Assembly: GCA_030220185.1 (NCBI GenBank)
Contig: JASPKZ010001236.1
Span: 62,001 to 126,000, forward strand
Direction of reading: 5' to 3'
Length of the DNA stretch: 64,000 nucleotides
Source: Diploptera punctata
Taxonomy: Eukaryota; Arthropoda; Insecta; Blattodea; Blaberidae
Shown here: positions 11,401-23,400 of the stretch, piece after piece
Numbering within the stretch: the first letter of the stretch is position 1
Layout of the letters: every line of letters begins with the position of its first letter
Notes under the pieces: model-generated
What the model was told of the DNA's origin: nothing
The model's database searches: none
Seen by the model: the letters and a program-made list of their open reading frames with translations, nothing else
Made by a program: the position numbers and the translations under genes

Positions 11401-14400
11401 GGACCCTTGGCTTTCCGGGCCAAGTGCTCTACCAACTGAGCTACCGAGGCGAGTTACGATCTAGACGCAAATTTTTCTCTTATATACGTAATTCCCTTCA
11501 AATATAATTTATCTTTCAGTGAGAAATGTTAAATCAATAATAAAAACATCATTAGAAGCCTTACTAGCTTTATAAAGTAATGTTAAATTATTAAAATTCA
11601 TCGGAGAACATATTGTTTAAACAACTCACCTCATAGGATTCATGCTTCCATGATATCGCGATTTCAAACATAGTCATGTTCATCATCAGCCATAACTCCG
11701 ACTGACGAAATTCTTCGGCCGTCAACTATTCTATTGCATTTTCGTCAGTCGGAGTTATGGCTGATGATGAACATGACTATGTTTGAAATCGCGATATCAT
11801 GGAAGCATGAATCCTATGAGGTGAGTTGTTTAAACAATATGTTCTCCAATGAATTTTAATGATTATACCTCATAATGTTTACTTCCCAACATTAATTAAA
11901 TATAATGTTAAATTCCCAATAAATGTCTTCTTAACTAAGAAGCCGCCATTTGCAAAGATAGAAACAATGGTTTCAAAAGCATTTGGCGATAGGGAATTAC
12001 GTATATAAGAGAAAAATTTGCATCTAGATCGTAACTCGCCTCGGTAGCTCAGTTGGTAGAGCACTTGGCCTGGAAAGCCAAGGGCCCCGGGTTCGAGTCT
12101 CGGTCTAGGCGAAAATTTTTCTCTTCAAATATAATTTATCTTTCAGTGAGAAATGTTAAATCAATAATAAAAACATCATTATTAAATAAGTTCGCAAGAA
12201 AACCTCTTACAGCCTTCTGTTGTAGCTCAAGAAGTGTGAATGATGACGTCACATAGTCATGAACATTAGAATTGTACCCTCCTTTGCAGATAAGTTAAGA
12301 ACCGTCATATAACAATTATATTAGAGTAAAAAAAAAGATAAATTGATGAGAGTCAGTCAAAACAGTTTTTTTTTTCAGCTAGATTTCATTTCTGACCCAC
12401 TGTGCACCGGTCCCATTCTGGCCAACATTCCATGAGAACAATTTCTTCCCCCGTAGATACTCGAACCAGCGTAAGTTCCGTAGTTTTGCGCCAACACTTC
12501 TTGCCTTAACCACTCTGCTACGGCGCGAGACTCTTGGTATCAATGAAAGACAAAAATGGTTGTTGTGAGTTATCCGTAAGAGATAAGGGACTATTGGTAT
12601 CAATGAAAGACAAAAATGGTTTTTGTGAATTATCCGTAAGAGATAAACATATGCTGTCGCGGACTTATTTGAAGAGCTTTGTGAGATATTCAATTATGTG
12701 TACATTAATTTTGTGTATTATGGTTTAGGCAACGTAAGCCATTTAAGCGTACAAATAGCTACTTTTTTCATGTTTTCCACTACAAAGGGCGATTTTTAAG
12801 GGTGTAGGAGTTGAGTATCACAACTCTCTTATAGCCTATGTTCATCCCGGGAATCTCCTGAACATTTTGCAAAACCCCATCACAATCGGATCAACGGTAT
12901 GGCCACGCATAAAGTACGAACAAACAAACATTAATTTTTATATATAAGATTACCATGAAATTATTAATACACTGTAGTAATTTATATATTTTGTATCTAA
13001 CTCTGTATAGTATTTACAATCATGAAAGCTAGAAGGAAAAGGAGAGCTAATTTGACTTGAGGAAGCTTTCGAATAGGAATTAAATGAAGCAGCATTATCA
13101 TAACTAATTAAACAGTAATTAAACATTCTTTTTTACTAAAAATTGAGTTTAATGTTTAAATTATAAGTCTGGTTAACTAACAAAAATGACTCTTGACCAT
13201 TATATGAATTTAAAGAAAAATATGAATACATAAATAATATAAACAATATAAATCAATCATCTTGGTCATCAAATAAATTTACAAAGCAAAGTAATGAGAA
13301 TAATAATAATTACCCATACATTCAAACAAGCATTCTTTAAGAATTAAATGAATCATGATTTCTTCTTACCTCATACTTCTGTGTTCTTTTAAACACAGCA
13401 CTGCAGTATCAGCGACCCATTGTCACCATCCTCAGCTGTTTTCACGACTGTCAATTTTTTCTTTTGCTGGTAATTATCCAAACTGCCATCTGGTGTTCTT
13501 TTGAATGAATCATTTTCTAAACTGCCATCTGTTGTATTTTTGAAGAACAAATGGCAGTTTAGAAAATGATTCATTCAAAAGAACACCAGATGGCAGTTTA
13601 GAAAATAATTCCTTCAAAAGAACACCAGATGGCAGTTTGGATAATTATCGGCAAAAGAAAAAAATTACAGTCGTGAAAACAGCTGAGGATGGTGACAATG
13701 GGTTGCTGATACTGCAGTGCTGTGTTTAAAAAACACAGAAGTATGAGGTAAGAAGAAATCACGATTCATTTAATTCTTATGAATTGAACCTCATAATGTT
13801 AAAAATTCCTAAATTTAATATATAAGCATTCTTTAGTCCAGCCGAGGGTTAGGGTCCACACCTCAGATGCCCTAACCCTGGCTTACAGGACTGAAACAAA
13901 ACAACACAGCTCCACTCGAGCTGACTGAAGTGATCCAGACAATAACAAAGATGGTGATGACACTGTTTGTAACTTGTATCATGTATTTGAGTGTTCCGAG
14001 GAAGAGGGGAAGTTGCGCAACTATACATAGTGCAGAAGGAAGGGGTGGGGAGATAAGTAGGAGAAAGCACAAAGAAGAAGGAAATTTGCACTGTTCAAGA
14101 ATCTCACTGTAGAGGAAAGATACACTAACATAGATGTTACGCAACGAAAATGCACTTTCGGTACATTATTTCCTTTATTTTGAATGTTAGAGAGGGAACT
14201 AGATTTTCTTAAACACTTAAAGGTAAAATCTTTATTCGACCAATGAAAATGAAGTCTCACCTGGTTTGTTTACATGACAACTGGAACTTAGTTCAGATTA
14301 GTTATGGTAATACAATGTAATAAATGTATTCAGATAACTGTATAGAATTCTTTACTTTCAGTGTCATGTCCAGCACCATTAAAAAATAGAGATTTTGTTC

Positions 14401-17400
14401 TTCAAAGATCTTGGTTGGATACAGGACATGAGCAATATATTATAAACCACTCTGTGTTTCATAAAGACTTCCCACCGAAACGAGGCTTTATTCGTGCAAC
14501 CTCCCATCTTACAGGTAACTAATTCAATATTCAATTTAATATAATTTAATATATAGTTTATTAGAGCAGTAGTTAGTTTATTAGCACATAGTTTAATAGA
14601 GAATCATAGAATTGAAAAAGAAGCAAAACTTTTGAAACAGCTATCTAAACCTTTGGAATTAACAGTTTGGGAAAAGATATATATTAAAAAAAACATATTA
14701 GAACCATGAACTTCGAGATTCCAGGGGAACCAAGCTTGGTTACAAAGTTCTTCAAAAATACACCAGATGGCAGTTTGGATAATTACCGGCAAAAGAAAAA
14801 ATTGACAGTTGTGAAAACAGCTGACGATGGGGAAGATTGTTCTCCGATACTGCGGTGCTGTGTTTAAAAAAACATAGAAGTATGAGATAAGAAGAATTCA
14901 CAATTCATTTGATTCTTATCAATATTCCATGCTTTAAGTATGAAGAGGGGTATAAAAAAAAACTAATAATCAAAAAGTTTATTATCTTATTTTTCAATGT
15001 ATTAATTTAAATAAATAAGGTGAGTCTTGTGAAATTACAGTAGGAAAGAACATTATAAGTTAGTCTGTTGTCATCTTACCTCATATTCGTTGATTTCTTT
15101 TAGGACATGTTTCAAAACATCTCTGTTCTATCTTCAGCTTGTCAAGTCTGGACAAGATTCAGGCACTTCTGTGGTACAATACAATGAACATTAAGGGTCA
15201 TATCTGTGAAGCATTAGACCGTAAAAGTTGTTCTCAGCTTGTACTCTGCTGAGAAAGTTGCATCCAAAGACGTTTTTGCATACTCAAAAATCTGTTCATG
15301 CGATAATGATTGTCGAAATTCCTAAGCTACCTGCGAAGTGACTTTGCAGAGAACGAATCGTGAGCAACCCGATGGGAACCGATGTACTTTGAAACCTTGC
15401 TGCTTTATCCAAGATGTTGGACCTTGAAGACTTCGGTCATGTTTTCGGTATACACGGAGAAGAGGAATTTGATAGAGTCTACCAAAGAATTCAACTGGAA
15501 GAACAGGAGAATCAGCATAATATCGCACAACGCAGACGTTGTCGTATATGGTTTTATTTGCAGGATGCAAGCATACATGCATTCCTCTAGCAGACAAAAA
15601 TAACGGAAGTGGTTTTATTGCTGAGAATTCTGGGTAATTTCTTGCCAATATTACAAAAAAACTACTTTCATGCATGACCAGTCAGCGACTCTCTAATTCG
15701 AACTTTGCACGTGCTCACGGAAAACTCAGCTCTCCAGAGACTAATGTATTTGCATGCGGCCCTAAATATTGAATGTAAGATGAGAAACACTGGTAAAGTT
15801 ATATAGAGTGGTTGCATTACCTCTCTTATTATATGGATGTGAAAGTTGGACACTTACCTCTGATCAATTAAGTCAAATCAAAGTTTCAGAAATGAAATTT
15901 CTTCGCTTTGTAACTGGAAATACATTATTAGATCACAAAAGAAATACTGATATCAGAAAGGAATTGAACATAGAAACAATCACAACATTTATAGAAAAAT
16001 ATAGAATATTAAATATGGATTTTCATCAAGTAAACACCAACTCAATTGATTAAATATAGAATAAATTGGAGGGACCTTGTCTCACGAATGTCAAACACTA
16101 GGATGGCAAGAACTGATTTATATTATAATCCAACGGGGACAAGAAATATAGGTTGACATTTAAAAAGATGGCGTGTTCAATTTTGAGTTGGAACAGGCCA
16201 GTAGGTCTAATCCTTGAAGACGATGAGGATGATATCTTACAATACAGAGAACAATGGAGGACACAAGTGTGTCGAATCCATTTGAGAGATTTCCTAGAAG
16301 TGTACTGAATTATAAACCAGATGGAAGCATGAAAAAATGAATGTAACAAGATTACCAAAAGCTATAACAACATATAACTCTCCAATCTCCAGAAAAGTAT
16401 TGGAAATAAAAAAGATCATAAGATTATTGACGAAACAAAATAAAATTATCCAGCTCCAATGGATCCCCTCTCATTGCGGGGTACATGGAAATGAAATGGC
16501 AGATCTTTTGGCAAAAAAGGGCACCAAAATTTTACAGAAAACAAATCAATCCCTGCCCTACCATTCTGCAAAAATTATAATTAAAAGAAACTTCCAGAAA
16601 GAACTGATGGAGCACTTCAAATCACAAAGTAATGAGAAACCATGGGCAGCTATCTCGCAGAATAAAAACTTAATACCTGAACAACCAAGACACGAAGCAG
16701 TAGCAACATTCAGACTGTTAACAGGCCATGACTACCTGGCAGCACACCTCCATAAAATTGGAATCTTCAACTCTCCAAATTGTATCCTGTGCCAAGACAA
16801 TAACACTACCATGAACAAAGATCATCTAGCTAGCTGTGAGGCTCTGAAGATGTCACCTACAAGAACTATGGCAGGACTCTATTGGGAAGCAAGAAAGCAA
16901 ATGGAACACATCCAAGCTAATGGGCATTAGACTACTACTACTACTACTAGATTACCAAAAGCGGCATTTAACTACAATCGGAATGTAGGAAGGCCAGTGA
17001 AAAGATGGACAGAACAACTGTGAGGCAGAACAGGCAATTTGCCTAGCCCGTGAAGTGAAGAAGAAGAAGATGGAAGCAGGGAAATTGGGAGACTATTGAG
17101 AAGAGAAGATGGTCTGACCAATTTTTTTTAGTCTCAGAATGGGCCTTTGAAGAGCTCAATCCTTAAGTTATGTAGATAGGAAATAACACTATGAGGTTTT
17201 TTAATATTGTTTATTTTTTATTATTTCACTCACCTCATACTTCATAATTCATAGCAGAATTTGGAATTTATAGAAAAGAACTCACATCGGCAATTATATA
17301 AAAGCTACTGGATTTAACCATTTTTCACACAAACAGGCAGTATTTAATAGTTTAACACACAGACTTGTGAATGTTCCCATGAGCAAAGAAAATTACAATA

Positions 17401-20400
17401 AAGAGAAAGAACACATCATAAAAATTGCTAAGGATAATGGTTTTCAAAAGAAGATGATACACAAGAAAATAAATAAATTCAAAGAACAAAAAGTCATCAA
17501 TGAAAGTACTCTTCAGACAGATAAAAATATAGGCAAAAAATTCAAGAAGTTCACATACCATCCTTTGGTATTTGACAAGTTTCAAAAAATTTTCAACAAA
17601 TTCAACATTAAATTAGCACCTAAAAATGATTACAGCTTAGGTAATTTAATAAAAACCAACAAAAATGAAAAGATTGAAGACTGCAAAAAATCGGGAAATC
17701 GGAATTTATCAAATTAATTGTAAAGATTGTGAAAAGATATACATAGGAAAAACAAAAAGGAATCTAAATACAAGATTAAAAGAACACCTCAGAAATGTTA
17801 AAAATGGAGAAACCGAAAAATCTGCAATAGCTGCACATGCCTGGTCAGAAAAACATAGAATAGAAACCAAAACAAAATTACTTAAACAATTGGAAAAACC
17901 GAAGGAACTCACAATTTGGGAAAAAATTTACATATGCAAGAATGAAAATACAACTATGAATTTTGAAATACCCGGTTATAAAGAAAGAGGACTGATTTGG
18001 AAATTCTTCGGTCGGCCACCAGATGGCACGGAGGTCAGTCTGCAGGATAGAAGGCCGTTGGACGTCAGTTGTGAACGTGACGCAGCATTGAGAATGTCAC
18101 AAAAGATGTGAAGAAACCCAGGGTCTGCTATGAATTATGAAGTATGAGGTGAGTGAAATAATAAAAAATAAACAAGCTCAATCCTTGTTAGTTTTGATGT
18201 TTAAAATCAAGTTTTATTGTGTGAGTAATAAGTGTGTTCATTTACAGGCTTCCTGATCCGTCCTTCCGGTTCTACAGGCTCTGAGCTTGGTTATGTTTCT
18301 CAGACTGACCCCCAAGGCACACTACCTCCATGGCTTGTTAACAAAGTCACACAAATATTTGCTCCAAAAGTAAGTAATCTCAGATATAAAGATATAGAAT
18401 GGCAATGTAATGTCTCGAAGCATTTTGCATCTAGAGAAGCAGGAAGCAGAGAAGAAATTTAGTTCTCTTGCCATATTGTTTTAATTTTAATAAATGCTGA
18501 ATTGGAGCCTAATTTCATTAATCCATTTGTTTTGGATATAACTATTATTATCCAAAAATTATTTTGAAAACTTCTTGTTCTTCCAAATCCTGTCAAATCC
18601 CTAATGAAACAATAAGAGAAAGACTACGGCTCGTATCTATGAACGCATTAGGCCATAAAAGTCGGTTCTCGAACAACATACTCTGCTGAGAAAGTGGTTC
18701 TCCAAATACGTTTTGCGTACTCAAGAATCTGTTCATGGGGGGCGATAAGCTAATTGTCGAAATTCCATAAGCTTACCTTTCGAGGTTGACTTTGCAGAGA
18801 ACTAATCATGACAAAACCCGATGGTAACCAATGTACTTGAACTTGTATTCTTGCCTGCCCTTCTGGCTTTATCCAACGTAGTGTTGGACCTTAAAGATAC
18901 TTCGATCATATGGTATTCTGTTATACGCATAGAAGAGGAAATTTGATAGATTCTAGCCGAAAGAATTCGCCTGGAAGAACATGAGAAGCGGGCTGAATGG
19001 CGCACGTTGCAGACGTGCGTCTTCGAGTACGGTTTTATTTTGTGGGATGCAAGCGTAAATGCATTTTTCTCTAATCAGATGAAAATAACGGGAAGTGGTG
19101 TTATCGCTGAGAATGTCCTGGTGTAGTTTCGTGTCCATATATTATGAGGAAACTACTGTTGTCATGCATGACCAGTGAGCGACTCGCTAATTCGAACTTT
19201 GCATGTTCTCATGGAAAACTCAGCTCTCCAGAGACTAATGTATTTGCATGCGGCCCTACTAGTTAAACTAGCCAACTAACTAACTCACTGGCACTATCAA
19301 ACCCGTGGGTTCATGGCTACGTGGACATAAGCTCTCCATACATCCCTATTCTGAACTAATGTTTTCCAATCATTTCCTGTATAATCTACTTCCCTCAGAT
19401 CTTCGTTAATGTTATTCTCCCACCTCATTCTTGGTCTTTCAACTGGCATTTACCCTCTAGTTTTCCTAAATGAAATTTTCATGCATGTCTTTCATTCTCC
19501 ATTCGTTCCACATGTCCTGCTCATCGCAGTCTACGAGACTAAGACTACAAGTTCAAGTTAACAATACAAAATTTGGAAATAATTTACAGCATGTAATGCA
19601 AAAAATGTTTCAAAGTTCCAATCACATGTGCCAACAAACGCAAAATGGTTTACACTATGAAATCACGGGATGCAGCTAACATATACATGATATTTAACGA
19701 ACCGAAAAGCTAACATAACACAATTTACTGACCTTTTTCATCCTAGTATTATCTTAGTTGGCTATTAGATGTCTCATTGGGTCGGTATGTTGACCGCATA
19801 CCATTCATGACATCTTTAGGTAAATAATCATAACTAAATTAACTTGGTTAGTAACTCTAACAAAGGAGAAGCTAAGACCCAACATTGGGCTGTTATGCCA
19901 TTGTAGATGTAGATTATTTTTATTTTCCTTATTCCAAATGTTAGAGAGCATGAACGGTCGACCCTTCTGGTCCCTGAATCCAGAAGTGTCCGTTACCATA
20001 TTTGGACCTTTACTGGCCTAGAGAGAGAGAATCTACTAATATATTTAGCTATCCTTATTGTAGCGTCCAGTTCATAAATGTAAGTGCTATCCATTTTTCT
20101 TTGCCCGGGCCCATCAGAGGCAAAGATTGATGCATCTTTCCTGTGTAGATTTAATAACATATATTAATTATTAACAAGAATTCTTAAACACGCTGTAGTA
20201 ATTTATATGACTCGTGTCTAACTCAGTATAATATTTACAACCATGAAAGCTAGAAGGAAGAGGGGAGCTAATATAACCTTGAGAAAGCTTGTATATAGGA
20301 AAAATATAAAGCAGCAATAGCATAGCTATCAAGCACAGTCATTAAACATTCTTGTTTTCTAAAAATAGAATTTAATATTCCAATTATTGTCTGGTGTTGA

Positions 20401-23400
20401 AATATAAAAAAAATGCTTAAACAGAAATAACTCTTGACCATTACAAAACTTTAAAGAAAACATGAATACATAAATAATATAAATATAAATCAATAAACCT
20501 GGTCATTACTTGAATCCAGTTTTGTGGACAATACTGAAATAATAAGAAAAATGACAATATTTACTCACACAAGCACTCATGCATACCTTTAGTCCAGCCG
20601 AGGGTTAGGGTCCATACCCCGGATACCCTACCCTGGCTTACCGGACAAAAAACAAAACAACACAGCTCTCCTCGAGCTGACTGACGTCAACCAGACGATG
20701 ACAAAATAACTGAATGAACGAAAGAATGAATGACCCTGTTTACAACTTGCTTCACATATTTGAGTGTTCCGAGGAAGAGGGGAAGTTGTGCACTTACAGA
20801 CAGCGCAGAGGGAAGGAGTAGGAAGGTGAATGGGAGTAAGCACAAAGAAGAAGGAAATTGGCACAGTTCATAAATCTCACTGAAGAGGGAGGATAACAGT
20901 ACATAGATGTTACGTACCGAAATTGGACTTTTGGTACAAGCAAACTACATTTTCATACAAGCTTAAAGATAAAACCATTATTCGACCAATGAAAATGCAG
21001 TTATACATCTAGTTTAATTAATAATTGAGTTAGAATTTAACACCTCACCTCATAATTGTAGATTTTTCAAAGACTAGTTTTGATACTTCTGTGTACCATC
21101 ATCAGCTTCATCTAACTGTTGAATTGCTAGTTGGAGATGAAGCGGAAGATGGTACATATAAGTAGTGAAACATGTCTTCAAGAAATCTACAATTATGAGG
21201 TGAGGTAAATATTAATGAAATTACATCTGGTTTATATTTTGATATTATATTTTTAAATTAGCATTTCCCAGATTTGGATATAGTTTTATTTTAGAAAGAA
21301 AAATTACATTCAAACTGGGAGTCGAACCCTGGATCTCTGACCCTGTACGTTAGTGCGATAACAGTTACGCCATTCGAATTTCCAATAGGAACATCAAATT
21401 TCTTTCCACTTATATAATTCTCCTTTCATCCGAAGGCCGATAGCCATCACTATCAACAATGCTATCTGACGACTTCTAATCAAAGTATTTTTATTGAGAA
21501 TTTAGACATTACTTATAAATGGTAAAGTTTCATATTTTGATGTTATATTTTTAAATTAACATTTTCAAGATTTGGATATAGTTTTATTTTAGAAAGAAAA
21601 ATAACATTCGAACCGGGAATTGAACCCCGGATCTCTGACTCTACGTCAGTGCGATAACCATTTCACCATTCGAACTTTTGATCATCATCATCCGGTATCA
21701 TGGCAGCTGCTGCCGTCTTCTGGAAACCAAATGCCATCCTCTCTATCCATCCATAAAATTTCTTTCCTATCAGAAGTTCCAATGGCATAACGGTTATTGC
21801 ACTGACATATTGGGTGGATTTCTCAACTGAAGGCTAAACCACGACCATGGTTTTCCGATTTTGTATTGTTTCCATAACTACCATAAAAACTGAAAATCTA
21901 CGGTTGTTAGTTCCTAAAACAAATGTCTGAATCATGTCTATGTTTTCATAATAATGTCTGTAAATTTTCAGTCATTGCTATAGGTGTTATGGAAACAGTA
22001 AATAATCGGAAAACCGCGGTTGTGGTTTAGACTTCGGTTGAGAAATCCACCCATAGAGTCAGAGATCCGGGGTTCGAGCATTAATTTTTCTTTCTAAAAT
22101 AAAACATCTGGTTTCTTTATATTACAACTGGAACTTAGCTTGGAAAATAGTTTAATGTATGTTTTACTATTATGTAACCAAGTATTATGTTTGTTGACAG
22201 CTGGTGAAGAAGTTATTGAAGGCTTCTTTAGCATATCCAGACTGGAAGACACAAAAATAAACCTAACTGGAAACCTTGGCATTATCCAGAACAAATCACT
22301 GCTCCACGCATCACAGTTGAAGAAGTAAGTTAAAAATAATTATATTTGAAGACAAAAATTATATGCTCAGACTGGGTCTCGAACCCAGGACCTTTGGCTT
22401 TCTGGGCCAATGCTCTACTGACTGAGCCACCTGGACAAGTTCCAATCTAAATGCAAATATTTCTCTTATATATGTTGTCAATTCCTGTGCACCAAATGCT
22501 ATGAAACCATTTGCTTCTATCTTTGCAAATACCAGCTTCTTTATTAGGAATATAAAGCCAGTATGGCTTCTTTCAATGCTTTTGTTTATTTAATTAATTG
22601 ATTTTTATGTAATTAATTGAAATAATTTAATTTAATCATTTAATATTAAAAGGACATGTATCACATTCCTCAAATTTTTTCTTTATCAAAATAATTATGT
22701 ATATATATAAACAAATGCATATCTGTCCTGTATAGATTTCTAAACCATTCAACTGATCTTTGTGAAAATTTGTATATACAGGTTTTCAGATGTGGCGAGT
22801 ATTTAGCCGTTATCTATTATATCATTAGGTTTAAGAATTCACCTGAAACGAAAATTTAAAAATTGCTCTAGTGATCGCATGTTTTGATGTTTCACAACAA
22901 AACTCGGAATATCCTATTAAAATAAACCGAGATATGTATTATCCAAAAATCAGCAAAATCCGATTGTTAGAAGTGGGGGTTTACCTGAAATTGAAATAAA
23001 AAATTTACTCTAATAACCACCATGTTTGGTTCATCGCAGTATATACCATATAATTAATTAACCCTCAATATTTATATCTCCTTCCTATCATAGTCTATGA
23101 GACTTAACTGTTCTTATTATATCCGGTTTTCTATAGAGATCTTGTAGCTCACTGTTATGCAGTCTTCTCCATTCACCTATCTGTTCATCTCTCTTTGGTC
23201 CAAAAATTTTCCTAAGAACTTTATTCTCAAATACTCGTAAACTTTTCTCCTCTCTTAAAGTAAAAGTCCATGTTTTGCATCCATATAACTGGGTAAATCA
23301 AGTCTACAGGTATAATCATATTTGAAGAGAAAAATTATACGCTCAGACCGGGGCTTGAACCCAGGACCTTTGGTTTTCTAGACCAAGTGCTCTACCGACT

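Larger units (their letters stand above)
11590..11902 (+). mobile_element. PLE foldback element with exact 12-bp target duplication and empty site
   Basis: TAATGTTAAATT flanks it at 11578-11589 and 11903-11914. The arms (11590 to about 11706 and about 11740 to 11860) are nearly perfect inverted repeats. Each ends ...CACCTCATA / TATGAGGTG..., and the right side adds the tail ACCTCATAATGTTTACTTCC. The related SINE array at 36170-36200 reads straight through (AGTGTTAAATTCCCAATAAA), giving the pre-insertion state. The element is 313 bp. Confidence 0.9.
11234..12955 (+). repeat. Unclassified dispersed element starting CTAG and ending TTATATATAAGATTA
   Basis: It starts CTAGCGTACCCGGCAGACG and ends ATTTTTATATATAAGATTA after GTACGAACAAACAAACATT. 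The repeat at 49497-50140 is the same type in reverse (TAATCCTTATATATAAAAAT at its left, ...TATTAACTAG at its right). No coding sequence survives. It is interrupted by SINEs and a PLE foldback. Internal GGTATCAATGAAAGACAAAA units form a 60-bp tandem pair at about 12533-12652. Confidence 0.45.
11080..14280 (+). repeat. Dispersed repeat, copy 1 (split by insertions)
   Basis: Blocks 11080-11225, 12956-13339 and 13824-14280 match 20055-21005 in the same order and strand, for example CCCGGGCCCATCAGA and CTTTAGTCCAGCCGAGGGTT. The gaps are explained by a CTAG-type repeat (11234-12955) and a PLE foldback (13340-13823). The identity of the parent repeat is unknown; no ORF of known type was seen. It lies in introns 2 and 3 region of the START gene's third interval. 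Confidence 0.7.
15795..17075 (+). mobile_element. LINE fragment (post-RT region) split by another LINE
   Basis: 15808-16053 reads [40 protein letters not shown], then [20 protein letters not shown]. After several frame losses the 3' end at 16963-17075 reads [14 protein letters not shown] and finishes in an AAGAAGAAG run. The interval 16363-16948 is a younger RNase H LINE. The related LINE at 37318-38122 has the same tail type. Confidence 0.75.
17165..18174 (+). mobile_element. 5'-truncated PLE with an inverted copy of its own end at the 5' side
   Basis: A perfect 12-bp duplication, AGCTCAATCCTT, flanks it at 17153-17164 and 18175-18186. The left end carries the family tail in reverse (GGAAATAACACTATGAGG). 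About 55 bp follow that are the reverse complement of the right terminus (CTCACCTCATACTTC against GAAGTATGAGGTGAG). Then comes a truncated PLE body running + with linker and endonuclease. This copy shows best how the foldback elements of this window relate to ordinary PLEs. Confidence 0.85.

Noticed and set aside
11399..11455. Functional tRNA genes (family B heads at 11.4, 12.05, 30.9 and 36.3 kb)
   Set aside because: Good A and B boxes, but several near-identical copies each carry SINE tails, position 33 is C, and the acceptor stems do not pair. They are SINE heads.
12533..12652. CRISPR-like repeat pair
   Set aside because: Only two direct units with no spacer; a simple tandem duplication in a eukaryotic repeat.
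13872..14144. Several 60-90 aa ORFs in the repeat at 13.85-14.26 kb
   Set aside because: Overlapping frames on both strands with no conservation of coding frame against the second copy at 20.6-20.9 kb.
17367..18111. A bacterial-type GIY-YIG repair nuclease (UvrC-like)
   Set aside because: The linker, the [10 protein letters not shown] block and the surrounding element ends are those of Penelope-like elements.
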